From: DATKPE01 sp033854175
GTDB lineage: Bacteria; Bacteroidota; Ignavibacteria; UBA10030; SZUA-254
Length of the DNA stretch: 64,000 nt
Assembly: GCA_033854175.1 (NCBI GenBank)
Contig: JAWOKN010000011.1
Location: forward strand, 1 to 64,000
Direction: 5' to 3'
Shown here: positions 52,237 through 60,561 of the stretch, piece by piece
Layout of the letters: each line of letters opens with the position of its first letter
Numbering within the stretch: position 1 is the stretch's first letter
Notes under the pieces: generated by a model
Database searches by the model: none
What the model was told of the DNA's origin: nothing
The model's input: only the letters and a program-made list of their open reading frames with translations
Position numbers and translations under genes: made by a program

Positions 52237-52953
52237 TCACCACAGCTTCAGAATGGCTTCCATGACATAATTTCCAAGCACACTCAAGAGTGACCAACAT
52301 AACCATGCGATGCTGGTTATTGCGAGAGCTTCAAATTTTTTCATCCCCGTCAATACCCTGAGGCCCGCGGACACAACCAGGATATACCAGAGTGAAAAAA
52401 TGTTGATATTCGACAAAACTGAAGCAATCCGAGGATTATCCTCCCTCAGACCGAGGAGATCATCAACGCCTTTAAATACCACCAGATCCCCCGAACTCTC
52501 GATTCTTTCCAGACCCTGGGCATAAAGAATCAGCAGTGTCAGGACCGCCATCGCGATAAAGATTATTTCAGCATAGGCAACCATGCAAAAAATCGGTTTC
52601 ACTTTCAAGACTGCATCGGGAAGAACGAGGCGGGTCAGAAGATAGAGCAGGGCGCAACATAGTGCCCAGCGGATATAGACGGCACACGCACGGATCAACA
52701 CGCCGAGAAAAAAATACACCCTTATCGCGGGTGATAAGGCGCTGCCTGCGTCCCCGGGACCAAAGGAATGCCGGTAAATGCCTCGAAGGATCTGTTCGGA
52801 CGCAGGAATCATCAAATAACCAATGATGAGCGAAGAGGCAAGGCTGAACATCAGAGGCATCCGGCAGCGGGTATTGTCGCGGATCTCCTCAGAAACTTTC
52901 ACAGGTGTTGCCAGGACATTAAAGAGATTGGCAACTTCCATCCTGAATTTCAT
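52237..52953 (-). CDS. Yip1-like membrane protein
   Basis: A 238-residue protein with five or six membrane spans. The N-terminal FRMEVANLFNVLATPVKVSEEIRDNT followed by long hydrophobic helices is typical of bacterial Yip1-domain proteins (quoted here in part: NLFNVLATPVKVSEEI). Their role is unknown; eukaryotic Yip1 works in vesicle traffic. I start at 52953, which has AAGGCGG before it; an in-frame ATG at 52977 would add eight residues. It is the first gene of the cassette after the promoter at 53112-53140. Confidence 0.82.
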   Translation of the reverse strand: MKFRMEVANLFNVLATPVKVSEEIRDNTRCRMPLMFSLASSLIIGYLMIPASEQILRGIYRHSFGPGDAGSALSPAIRVYFFLGVLIRACAVYIRWALCCALLYLLTRLVLPDAVLKVKPIFCMVAYAEIIFIAMAVLTLLILYAQGLERIESSGDLVVFKGVDDLLGLREDNPRIASVLSNINIFSLWYILVVSAGLRVLTGMKKFEALAITSIAWLCWSLLSVLGNYVMEAILKLW

Positions 52954-53111
52954 GGACACCGCCTTATCACGATTCATGATACATCTAGCAGGAATGGGGG
53001 TGAATCACAAAATCCCCGATATATGAGGAACCGGCCTCCGTGCTTTTCATTCCTCCGGGGTCACATCAGAACCAGCGAGGACAGGAGCAAATGAACCTCC
53101 CGAGTGACACC

Positions 53112-53140
53112 ATTATACTTTTCGTCCGGCTCAGAGTCAA
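53112..53140 (-). promoter_or_regulatory. Near-consensus sigma-70 promoter of the peptide cassette
   Basis: On the minus strand TTGACT (53135-53140), a 17-base spacer and a perfect TATAAT (53112-53117). The start should be near 53105, giving a leader of about 150 bases before the Yip1-like gene. It is the best promoter match I see in the window, and three spaced repeats lie just upstream. Confidence 0.8.
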
Positions 53141-53160
53141 GGAAATTTGATTGCTCTGAC

Positions 53161-53194
53161 CGGTTGACGATTCCGGTTGACCGTTGCGGTTGAC
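53161..53194 (-). repeat. Three exact direct repeats with 13-bp period (likely activator site)
   Basis: CGGTTGAC occurs at 53161-53168, 53174-53181 and 53187-53194, with exactly 13 bases from start to start. The array ends 20 bases upstream of the -35 of the cassette promoter and lies 28 bases past the stop of the AraC-type gene. This is where an activator would bind; an iteron-like array with one face of repetition suggests three bound protein units. Confidence 0.75.
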
Positions 53195-53221
53195 ATTTAT
53201 CAACAACGCAGGTTCACCGCG

Positions 53222-53575
53222 CTACCTGGTTCCCGCTCCCGTGCGAATCCTCTTTCGGGGACAACCGTACTTCTGCCGGTATTGTTCCATCGTCACCCCG
53301 GTGATTCTCCGGAATGTTCTTGCTGCGCTATCTTCTCTCCGGAACCCCACGCTATAGACGATCTCAAAACAGCGGTCACGGGTTGTGACGAGCTTCCGTT
53401 CCACGGCGCGCAATTTTTCATGGCGGATGAATGCCGCGAGCGACTGGCCGGTGGCCCGCCTGAAAGCCCGTCGGAGCGTTTCAGGTGAACGACAAAAGCG
53501 CCGTGCGACATCAGCGATTGTCCGTACATTGCGCAGGTTCGTGCGTACATATTTTTTTATACCGGAAATGTTCAT
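53222..53575 (-). CDS. AraC-family DNA-binding domain protein (no sensor domain)
   Basis: A 117-residue protein consisting only of an AraC-type double helix-turn-helix: TIADVARRFCRSPETLRRAFRR is the first, FEIVYSVGFRREDSAARTFRRITGVTMEQYR the second (in part: SVGFRREDSAARTFRRITG). The usual effector domain is absent, as in MarA/SoxS-like regulators, so its amount would control its effect. GGGAGG precedes the ATG. It lies directly upstream of the repeats and promoter of the peptide cassette and is its natural candidate regulator. Confidence 0.88.
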   Translation of the reverse strand: MNISGIKKYVRTNLRNVRTIADVARRFCRSPETLRRAFRRATGQSLAAFIRHEKLRAVERKLVTTRDRCFEIVYSVGFRREDSAARTFRRITGVTMEQYRQKYGCPRKRIRTGAGTR

Positions 53576-53643
53576 GGTAGGTGCATCCTCCCTTCATACA
53601 ATCAATGCGACCGGATGGAAAAATGTCTCCCTGGATTTCCGGT

Positions 53644-53672
53644 AATAAAACAAATATCCGGCCATTTGTCAA
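53644..53672 (-). promoter_or_regulatory. Probable promoter of the AraC-type gene
   Basis: On the minus strand TTGACA (53667-53672), a 17-base spacer and TTTATT (53644-53649), about 70 bases before the start codon. The region is shared with the divergent nudix gene. Confidence 0.5.
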
Positions 53673-53716
53673 CTTTGCGTCGTTGTTTTTCCACCCCTGT
53701 TTACGTATCTTTTCTC

Positions 53717-54112
53717 ATGGTACCGGTTGCCGCAGGAATACTTCTTATCGACAGGAATATTTTGCTCTGCCAGCGCAAGGCTGATGCAAGATACGGGTTA
53801 AAATGGGAATTTCCCGGTGGTAAAGCCAAGGAAGGTGAAACTGCGGAAACGTGCCTTTGCCGGGAATTATTCGAGGAGCTCGGGATTCAACCGTATGGGA
53901 TCAAATTCTTTTACCGCGATCGGTCTGTTTATCCCGATTCGGGTACGTTCGATGTATCCTATTATGTCATTTCCTCGTATTGCGGCATGCTGACAAATCA
54001 CGTCTTCGAGCAGATCAGGTGGATTCCGATTACCGCAGTCCCGACATTCGATATTCTGGAGGGGAACAGCGGGGTTGTCAAGGAGTTAGTGCAGAGGTAT
54101 GAGGACTCCTGA
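53717..54112 (+). CDS. mutT: MutT-like nudix hydrolase (8-oxo-dGTP diphosphatase)
   Basis: A 131-residue nudix protein. The nudix box GKAKEGETAETCLCRELFEELG (quoted in part as GETAETCLCRELFEELG) is complete and the VPVAAGILLIDRNILLCQRK start is typical of MutT, which hydrolyses 8-oxo-dGTP before it enters DNA. The gene neighbours (mutY, ogg) strongly favour this role. The frame opens upstream at 53615; MVPVAAG at 53717 gives the normal N-terminus. The -10-like TATCTT lies only five bases before the ATG. Confidence 0.92.
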   Translation: MVPVAAGILLIDRNILLCQRKADARYGLKWEFPGGKAKEGETAETCLCRELFEELGIQPYGIKFFYRDRSVYPDSGTFDVSYYVISSYCGMLTNHVFEQIRWIPITAVPTFDILEGNSGVVKELVQRYEDS

Positions 54113-55031
54113 CAGGCGAATGGTTCTCAAAATCCAGCGATCGATTTTCCGGTGGTACCGGAGGCACAAGCGTCACCTGACCTGGCGTTCGACAACTGAT
54201 CCGTACAAGACCCTTCTTTCCGAGATCATGCTCCAGCAGACGCAGGCAGCCCGCGTCACCAGGAAGTTTCCCATCTTCCTCAGGCGGTTCCCGACGATCA
54301 GGAGCCTTGCACAAGCCACAAGGGCAGATGTGGTCAGGGCATGGCAGGGGATGGGGTACAACAACAGGGCTGTCCGGTTGCATGAGGCGGCCAGAGTGAT
54401 CGTTGAGATATACGGCGGTCAAATACCCGATAATATTTCCCTCCTCAGCGAACTTCCCGGGATAGGACCCTACACGGCACACGCGGTTACCTGTTTTGCA
54501 TTTCGAAGGGATGTCGCCGTGGTGGACATCAATATCCGGCGGGTTCTGTCGAGGATTTTCACGAAGATGTCAACGTACGACCATAAGGGGAAGGCGGCAG
54601 ATATTCACCTTCTTGCCACACGGATACTCCCGCGCGACGCCTACACATGGAATCAGGCATTGATGGACCTTGGTGCTACAATCTGCAGGGCGCGAAGGCC
54701 GCTGTGCAATCATTGTCCGGTAAACGATTCCTGCAAGTCTTCGCATCTCGGCAGCATATCGAACACAGGTATCCGGCCCCGGACAAAGCGGGAACCTTCG
54801 CATGCAGGTCTTCCGAACCGACTCTGGCGCGGACGAATTGTGCAGAATCTCCGATTGCTCGATGACCACAAGGTAGTAACGATCATGAAACTGGGAAAAT
54901 CCATCAAAAACAATTTCCGGCGGGAGGAAATGCGCTGGCTGAAGGGTATTCTACGATCATTATCGGAGGATGGCATTGTTACAACGGAGCGGGCAGGCAG
55001 CGGTACGGTTGTCAGGCTCGCAGACGAATGA
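54099..55031 (+). CDS. mutY: MutY-like adenine DNA glycosylase without the C-terminal nudix domain
   Basis: It removes adenine mispaired with 8-oxoguanine. The helix-hairpin-helix is LPGIGPYTAHAVTCFAF, the catalytic Glu is in LLSEIMLQQTQAARV and the Asp in VVDINIRRVL. An iron-sulfur loop has four Cys in CRARRPLCNHCPVNDSC. The last 80 residues look like a short helical/winged part rather than the nudix-like 8-oxoG-recognition domain of E. coli MutY. It overlaps mutT by 14 bases. Confidence 0.92.
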   Translation: MRTPDRRMVLKIQRSIFRWYRRHKRHLTWRSTTDPYKTLLSEIMLQQTQAARVTRKFPIFLRRFPTIRSLAQATRADVVRAWQGMGYNNRAVRLHEAARVIVEIYGGQIPDNISLLSELPGIGPYTAHAVTCFAFRRDVAVVDINIRRVLSRIFTKMSTYDHKGKAADIHLLATRILPRDAYTWNQALMDLGATICRARRPLCNHCPVNDSCKSSHLGSISNTGIRPRTKREPSHAGLPNRLWRGRIVQNLRLLDDHKVVTIMKLGKSIKNNFRREEMRWLKGILRSLSEDGIVTTERAGSGTVVRLADE

Positions 55032-55666
55032 AAACCCAGGTAGAGCCATTGACGGTGGATGAACTCCGCGTACACCACTCTGAAAAAGCATCCGCAATCC
55101 GCTCTCGGCTTGAGGAATTCTCCCGTATCCAGCCGTCAGAATATTTTTACGAGCTGATCTATTGTCTTCTCACTCCCCAATCAAGTGCAGTAAATGCCGG
55201 AAAAGCGGTTCACCTCTTACGAGAGCACAGGTTTGAGACGCGCGACATCGACCCCGAACCGTATCTGCACCGTAAAGAGTTCTACATCAGATTTCATAAA
55301 ACAAAAGCATCACATCTGGTTCATACAAAGGCCAAATATCCTATCATACGTGAAATAATTGCATCGGGGCGGACGGGTCCGGAACTGCGTACCTGGCTTA
55401 TTGGGAACGTGAACGGGTTGGGATGGAAGGAAGCCTCGCACTTTCTGAGGAACATCGGGTACCGGGATCTCGCCATTCTCGATCGTCATATCCTCAAAAA
55501 CCTGCTACGGGTAGGGATCATCCAGCGGCTGCCTGCAACGCTGACTCCCCGCAGGTACAAACTTCTTGAAAAAAAATTTCATACATTTGCACTGCGGATC
55601 GGGATTCCCATGGATGAACTCGATTTGTTATTCTGGAGTATGGAAACAGGAGAAATACTCAAATGA
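55028..55666 (+). CDS. 8-oxoguanine DNA glycosylase/lyase, Ogg2 type
   Basis: A 212-residue HhH-GPD DNA glycosylase of the short Ogg2 class, common in archaea and scattered bacteria. The hairpin region is NGLGWKEASHFLRNIGYRD with the catalytic Lys in GWKEASHF, followed by the Asp in LAILDRHILKNLL. It would excise 8-oxoguanine opposite cytosine. It overlaps mutY by four bases (ATGA), so the three repair enzymes are translated together. Confidence 0.9.
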   Translation: MKTQVEPLTVDELRVHHSEKASAIRSRLEEFSRIQPSEYFYELIYCLLTPQSSAVNAGKAVHLLREHRFETRDIDPEPYLHRKEFYIRFHKTKASHLVHTKAKYPIIREIIASGRTGPELRTWLIGNVNGLGWKEASHFLRNIGYRDLAILDRHILKNLLRVGIIQRLPATLTPRRYKLLEKKFHTFALRIGIPMDELDLLFWSMETGEILK

Positions 55667-55691
55667 TGATGATCGCGGAGGGAGGCGGCAC

Positions 55692-56834
55692 ATGAATGCG
55701 CTAGTTATCGGGGCTGGGATGATGGGAAAGGCCCTTGCGTACGATCTGGCCCAGTCTGAATGTATTGACAGGGTACTGCTTGCCGACATTGATGCAGATC
55801 GCGCAGGTTCAGTCGCTGCCTCGATTGGGAAAAAGGTGGAGGCGCAAAAACTTGATCTTCATTCGGGTGCAGATCTTCTCGGGATAATGAAAATGGCCCA
55901 GGTTGTCATTGGGGCGACATCGTACAATCACAATCTTGCACTGACGAAAGCGGCAATTGAAGCGAAGGTTCACTTCTGTGATCTGGGTGGCAATATGGAT
56001 GTCGTCGACAGCCAGCTTGCGCTTCATGGGGAGGCAGAAAAGGCCGGTATCTGCATCATTCCGAACTGCGGTCTTGCGCCCGGGATGGCATGCCTGATCG
56101 CCGCCGGCGGGACGAAGAAATTTTCCCGGGTCGACACAGTACATTTGCGGGTTGGGGGATTGCCTCAGAATCCCATCCCACCGTTAAACTACCAGCTCGT
56201 CTTCTCTGTGGAAGGTTTGATCAATGAATATCTTGAGCCTGCAGAGATTCTCCGAAATGGCGAAGTGCAACATGTAGCATCGATGACGGACATCGAGAAA
56301 ATCGAATTCCCCCCTCCACCAGGTATGTACGAGGCCTTCAACACCTCCGGCGGCGTCTCAACGCTTCCGCGGATGTTCAGGGGGAAGGTGCGTGATCTGG
56401 ATTACAAAACGATCCGGTACCCCGGCCATTGTGAAAAATTCTCGACGCTCCTGGATCTTGGCTTCGCGAGTGCTGAACCGGTGATAGTGGGCGGTGGTGT
56501 ACGTACCGCGCGTGAAATTTTCGAGGAGCTCCTTCGTCGGAAACTACCGGCAGGCGGTCCGGACATTGTTCTGATGCGCGTTACGGTCTCGGGCATCGTC
56601 AACAACGTTTCCCGGAAAGTTGCGTATGACATGATCGATTATTATGATGAACATGCCGGGATGACATCGATGATGCGTACAACAGCGTTTCCGACATCGA
56701 TCGTGGCCCAAATGCTTATCCGGGGCGACATCAGTGTGCGCGGAGTTTTCCCTCCCGAGCAATGTGTTCCTCTCGAACCATTTTTAGCTGAACTCCGACG
56801 GCGCAACATCATTATTCACGAAACTTGGACCTGA
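55692..56834 (+). CDS. Saccharopine dehydrogenase family oxidoreductase
   Basis: A 380-residue NAD(P)-dependent enzyme: NALVIGAGMMGKALAYDLA binds the dinucleotide, and NCGLAPGMACLIAAGG is the family's central motif. Size and sequence are closest to bacterial lysine 6-dehydrogenase-like proteins within this family, but the substrate cannot be fixed. GGAGGCGG precedes the ATG; the frame opens further upstream inside the ogg gene. It lies 25 bases after ogg and may share its mRNA. Confidence 0.9.
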   Translation: MNALVIGAGMMGKALAYDLAQSECIDRVLLADIDADRAGSVAASIGKKVEAQKLDLHSGADLLGIMKMAQVVIGATSYNHNLALTKAAIEAKVHFCDLGGNMDVVDSQLALHGEAEKAGICIIPNCGLAPGMACLIAAGGTKKFSRVDTVHLRVGGLPQNPIPPLNYQLVFSVEGLINEYLEPAEILRNGEVQHVASMTDIEKIEFPPPPGMYEAFNTSGGVSTLPRMFRGKVRDLDYKTIRYPGHCEKFSTLLDLGFASAEPVIVGGGVRTAREIFEELLRRKLPAGGPDIVLMRVTVSGIVNNVSRKVAYDMIDYYDEHAGMTSMMRTTAFPTSIVAQMLIRGDISVRGVFPPEQCVPLEPFLAELRRRNIIIHETWT

Positions 56835-57002
56835 GCCAGTATGAAACGACCAATTTCCGTCAGTATTATTACCCGTGACAAGCGGACGATGCAGGAAATT
56901 CACCACCGTTTTGATGCCCAGACGCGTTTCCCGCGCATCAAACTTTTTTTTATCTTCCTTCGTGCAGTTTTTTCGATATAGCCGACGCCTGGAGTGCTCA
57001 GA

Positions 57003-57500
57003 ATGGCCGAAAATTTTTCATTCGATATCGTTGCAAAGGTTGACCTACAGGAAGTCGACAACGCCCTCAACCAGGCCCGAAAAGAAATCATCCAGCGGTA
57101 TGATTTTAAAGGCTCAAAAAGTTCCATGGATTTCCGGCAGAAGGAATTCCAGATTATTCTCCTGTCCGACGACGAGTTCAAAATGAAATCGGTGGTGGAT
57201 ATTCTTCAGACGAAATTCGTCAAAAGGGGTGTCCCCTTAAAGGCTCTGACGTACAGCGCCGTGGAACCGGCTGCCGGCGGTCTGGTACGCCAAACCATCA
57301 CACTCCAGAACGGCATTGATAAGGAACACGCAAAGACGATCACCAAAATGATCAAGGAAAGCAAGCTGAGGGTTCAGGCGCAGATCATGGATAATCAGAT
57401 ACGCGTCACCGGGAAGAGCAAGGACGATCTCCAGTCGGTCATCGCGCTGATCCGGGGCGCCGATCTCCCGTTTGCCCTTCAGTTTGTGAATTACCGGTAA
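57003..57500 (+). CDS. YajQ family cyclic-di-GMP-binding-like protein
   Basis: A 165-residue protein of the YajQ family, with FSFDIVAKVDLQEVDNALNQ at the start, QRYDFKGSKSSMDF and the end VIALIRGADLPFALQFVNYR. Some members bind cyclic-di-GMP or act as nucleotide-binding helpers of transcription. GGAG stands nine bases before the ATG. It is followed after six bases by the amidase gene. Confidence 0.95.
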   Translation: MAENFSFDIVAKVDLQEVDNALNQARKEIIQRYDFKGSKSSMDFRQKEFQIILLSDDEFKMKSVVDILQTKFVKRGVPLKALTYSAVEPAAGGLVRQTITLQNGIDKEHAKTITKMIKESKLRVQAQIMDNQIRVTGKSKDDLQSVIALIRGADLPFALQFVNYR

Positions 57501-57506
57501 GTGACC

Positions 57507-59087
57507 ATGAAGCGGATTTGCATCGTTGCACTTTGTATCCTGGTCACGTCGGGGCTTCAATCGCAGAACAAACTTTCGGTGACCTTTGAGCAGGAGCCGT
57601 CGCGGTCGGCCTCGATATCAACATTACAGCAGGCGGGGCTTTTGTATGCTTCGATTGACGATCTGGCGCGATTATTCCATCTGCAGTCGTTTCATTCTCT
57701 CGAAACCCAAAAACTCGAAATAACGACAAAGCAGTACACACTCCGGATGACCGCAAGCAACCCGTTTGTGATCTTTTTTGATCAAAACCGAACAGGGAGT
57801 GTCCTCCAGCTGCAGCATGACGTCGTCTATCAGGGACGTTCCTTCTTCGTTCCGGTGGAAGAATTCACAAATGTTTTTGATGATATCATGCCGGAAGACA
57901 TCCATTTTGACCGCTCGATTCCTGCGATTGTCGTGGGAAAAACGTCTCCACCGTCGCGCTATGACATCACTGGCCTGGTGACGGAGGAAAAGGTAAACGG
58001 TTATCTGATCCGCATTCAGTGTTCGAAGCCTCTTTCGGATTATGAGAGCTGGACGAAACCGATTGGTGATGACACATGGATCTACGTTACGCTCTCCAAC
58101 GCACGGGCTGATGTTGCGGCGATCAACAAAATCCCTACAAGCGGGTTTATGAAAAAGGTTCTGGTTTTTCAGTCGCCGAAATCTGCACAGCTCACACTCA
58201 AGGTCAAGGGCCAGGTCACCAGCACAGAGCTCGTCGCGGCAGAGGGAAGCAGCGATATCCTTTTGATGGTTCACAAGCCATCGGCGGAGCAGATCGCCGC
58301 GAAAAAAACACGCGATTATGGAAAACAGCTTGAGCATGAACGCAGCCGCTGGAAGCTCGACGTAGTAGTCATCGACGCCGGGCACGGTGGAGAGGATCCG
58401 GGCACGATGGGTATCGGGCACACGAAGGAAAAGGATGTCACGCTCGGGATTGCGCTGAAGCTCGGAAAGCTCATTCAGAAGCAGCTTCCCGACGTCAAAG
58501 TTGTTTATACGCGGCGGGACGATGAATTTGTCGAATTGTACCGTCGCGGCCAGATTGCGAACCAGGCGGGGGGTAAACTTTTCATCAGCATTCATTGCAA
58601 CGCGATGCCGCGCAAACCAAATCCGACGAATGGATTTGAAATTTACCTCCTGCGGCCGGGCAAGACGGAAAACGCGATTCAGCTTGCGGAGCGGGAAAAC
58701 GCCGCTGTAAAATTCGAGCAAGGGTATGAAAAGCGCTATCAGGAACTCACGGAGGAAAATTTCATTCTGCTGACCATGGCGCAGAACGCCTATGTCAAAT
58801 ACAGCGAAAAATTTGCCGACATTCTCCAGCAGGAGATGGGCAAAAAGACAAACCTCGTCAGCAACGGTATTAAGCAGGCAGGATTCTATGTATTGGTCGG
58901 TGCTTCCATGCCGAATGTTCTCATCGAAACGGCATATCTTTCGAACAGACACGACGAAAAACTATTAAAAAGCGCAAGCGGGCAGCAGCACATCGCCGAA
59001 TCGATCTGCAGGGCTGTCAAGAGGTACAAGGAAGACTATGAACGCTCGCTTCAGGAAGGAAAGGACTTCGGGACGGGTACCCGGTAA
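57507..59087 (+). CDS. N-acetylmuramoyl-L-alanine amidase (Amidase_3)
   Basis: A 526-residue exported cell-wall hydrolase. A signal peptide (about residues 1-20, ending GLQSQ) leads to an N-terminal copper-amine-oxidase-like or AMIN-like beta region (about 25-270). The C-terminal Amidase_3 domain has the zinc residues in VIDAGHGGEDPG, the Glu in TKEKDVTL, HCNA in ISIHCNA and the catalytic Glu in LIETAYLSN. It would split cell-wall peptides from glycan strands at division. The start at 57507 gives the signal peptide at the N-terminus; a GTG two codons upstream also fits. Confidence 0.92.
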   Translation: MKRICIVALCILVTSGLQSQNKLSVTFEQEPSRSASISTLQQAGLLYASIDDLARLFHLQSFHSLETQKLEITTKQYTLRMTASNPFVIFFDQNRTGSVLQLQHDVVYQGRSFFVPVEEFTNVFDDIMPEDIHFDRSIPAIVVGKTSPPSRYDITGLVTEEKVNGYLIRIQCSKPLSDYESWTKPIGDDTWIYVTLSNARADVAAINKIPTSGFMKKVLVFQSPKSAQLTLKVKGQVTSTELVAAEGSSDILLMVHKPSAEQIAAKKTRDYGKQLEHERSRWKLDVVVIDAGHGGEDPGTMGIGHTKEKDVTLGIALKLGKLIQKQLPDVKVVYTRRDDEFVELYRRGQIANQAGGKLFISIHCNAMPRKPNPTNGFEIYLLRPGKTENAIQLAERENAAVKFEQGYEKRYQELTEENFILLTMAQNAYVKYSEKFADILQQEMGKKTNLVSNGIKQAGFYVLVGASMPNVLIETAYLSNRHDEKLLKSASGQQHIAESICRAVKRYKEDYERSLQEGKDFGTGTR

Positions 59088-59096
59088 GATAGAGCA

Positions 59097-60557
59097 ATGT
59101 TCCGTAATCTTACACTGGCGGCAAAGCTGCTTGTCACGATAATTCCGCTGATCATCGCGATCATCATCATCACGGTGCTGGATGATCATTATCAGAAGGA
59201 GGATATGCTTGCTGAGGCGCAGATGTCAGCGGAAAACTACGCGGACATGATCGGTGGATCGCTTGTCGGCATGATGATTTCGCAGGGAAAGATTGATCAC
59301 ACGGATCTCGACCAATTGACCCCCCTCCGCGACATACGCCGCGTTCACATTCACTTCACCGTAAACGGTCTGAGGCTCCGTGATACATTTCTTACCGACA
59401 GGGAGCGGCTTGACCGGTTACGGCTGCACGAAGCGGAAAACAGTCATCTCACCAGAGGAGAACGAGCGGTCTTCGTCACCGGGAAGCCTTTTCAGGAGCA
59501 GAAGGCGACCATTTTTCACACAATTATCCCACTGAAAACCACCGCGCAGTGTCAGAGCTGTCACGATGCTCCCCGGGGGGAGGTTCTGGGAGTTGTGGAA
59601 CTGGACATATCGCTCCAGCGAATTGAATCCGCCGTCCACCGGAATTACATGCGTTCAGTCGCCATAGCGCTCTTTTTCACAGGAATTGCGATCATCATCT
59701 CCATCCTGGTCTACAGGAAGCTTGTTGCAAAGCGTATGAAAAATCTCATCCAGGCAGCACACATCCTTGGCACCGGCAATCTCGATCAGCCCGTGGAGGC
59801 CGACCAGAGCAACGATGAAATCGGGGAGCTCCGGTCCGCATTTGACAAGATGAGGATTCAGTTAAAAAGCGCGCAGGAGAAAAATATTCATTCCGAACGG
59901 CTATCGATCATCGGGCAGATGGCAAGTTCCATCGTTCATGATTTCAAAACGCCGATGAGCAGCATCAATCTGGCTATTGAATCGCTCGAGCAGGAAAAGG
60001 GTTCAATCCCGCAGAGGACAAAACAGTGGTACCGGATCATCCGTGATTCCATCCATCAGATGGTGACAATGGCGCAGGAGCTCATGGATTTTTCGCGTGG
60101 GGAGACATCCTTGAACAAAATCAATTTATCCGTTGATGAATTCACACAGATGCTCTCTGAAAGTGTATCGAAAAACCTTTCACAATCGAAGATCCGTTTC
60201 GGTCTTCACACAAATTATCACGGCAACGCATATTTCGATCCCGACCGGATGCACCGGGCGATCAACAACCTGATTACGAACGCTCAGGAAGCCATGCCCG
60301 GCGGCGGAAAGATTGATTTCACCGTGACAAAGCACGATCATTCCCTGATCTTTGAGGTAGCTGATACCGGAAGCGGGATACCGGGGGAAATCCGTGACAC
60401 AATGTACAACGCGTTCGTGACGGCTGGAAAGAAGGGGGGTACGGGGCTGGGTCTGGCCATCACGAAACGGATCGTGGATCAGCACGGGGGGAGCATCGAA
60501 GTCGAGAGTGAGCGGGGAAAGGGAACGACGTTCACGATAAAAATACCGATCGACTGA
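59097..60557 (+). CDS. Membrane sensor histidine kinase with a CxxCH haem-binding motif
   Basis: A 486-residue kinase. Two membrane spans (about 8-27 and 187-207) enclose an extracytoplasmic domain of 160 residues that holds CQSCH at 152-156, the c-type haem-attachment motif. A HAMP domain (about 208-260), the phospho-acceptor His281 in SSIVHDFKTPMSS, and an ATPase domain (NNLITNAQEAMPGG, then DTGSGIPGEI and GGTGLGLAITKR) follow. The layout suggests a redox, gas or haem sensor. No response regulator is adjacent. It follows the amidase by nine bases. Confidence 0.92.
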   Translation: MFRNLTLAAKLLVTIIPLIIAIIIITVLDDHYQKEDMLAEAQMSAENYADMIGGSLVGMMISQGKIDHTDLDQLTPLRDIRRVHIHFTVNGLRLRDTFLTDRERLDRLRLHEAENSHLTRGERAVFVTGKPFQEQKATIFHTIIPLKTTAQCQSCHDAPRGEVLGVVELDISLQRIESAVHRNYMRSVAIALFFTGIAIIISILVYRKLVAKRMKNLIQAAHILGTGNLDQPVEADQSNDEIGELRSAFDKMRIQLKSAQEKNIHSERLSIIGQMASSIVHDFKTPMSSINLAIESLEQEKGSIPQRTKQWYRIIRDSIHQMVTMAQELMDFSRGETSLNKINLSVDEFTQMLSESVSKNLSQSKIRFGLHTNYHGNAYFDPDRMHRAINNLITNAQEAMPGGGKIDFTVTKHDHSLIFEVADTGSGIPGEIRDTMYNAFVTAGKKGGTGLGLAITKRIVDQHGGSIEVESERGKGTTFTIKIPID

Positions 60558-60561
60558 TCAG

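Noticed and set aside
53005..53070. A 21-codon frame (MKSTEAGSSYIGDFVIHPHSC) in the leader of the peptide cassette, minus strand
   Set aside because: GGAGG lies only about one base before its ATG, which is too close for normal initiation; conservation would be needed to accept it.
56841..56981. A 46-codon open frame between the saccharopine-dehydrogenase-like gene and yajQ
   Set aside because: There is no convincing ribosome site or domain, and it is too short to support from sequence alone; it could still be a small protein.
57672..58952. A 426-codon open frame on the minus strand
   Set aside because: Antisense to the amidase gene, whose zinc-site motifs are intact.
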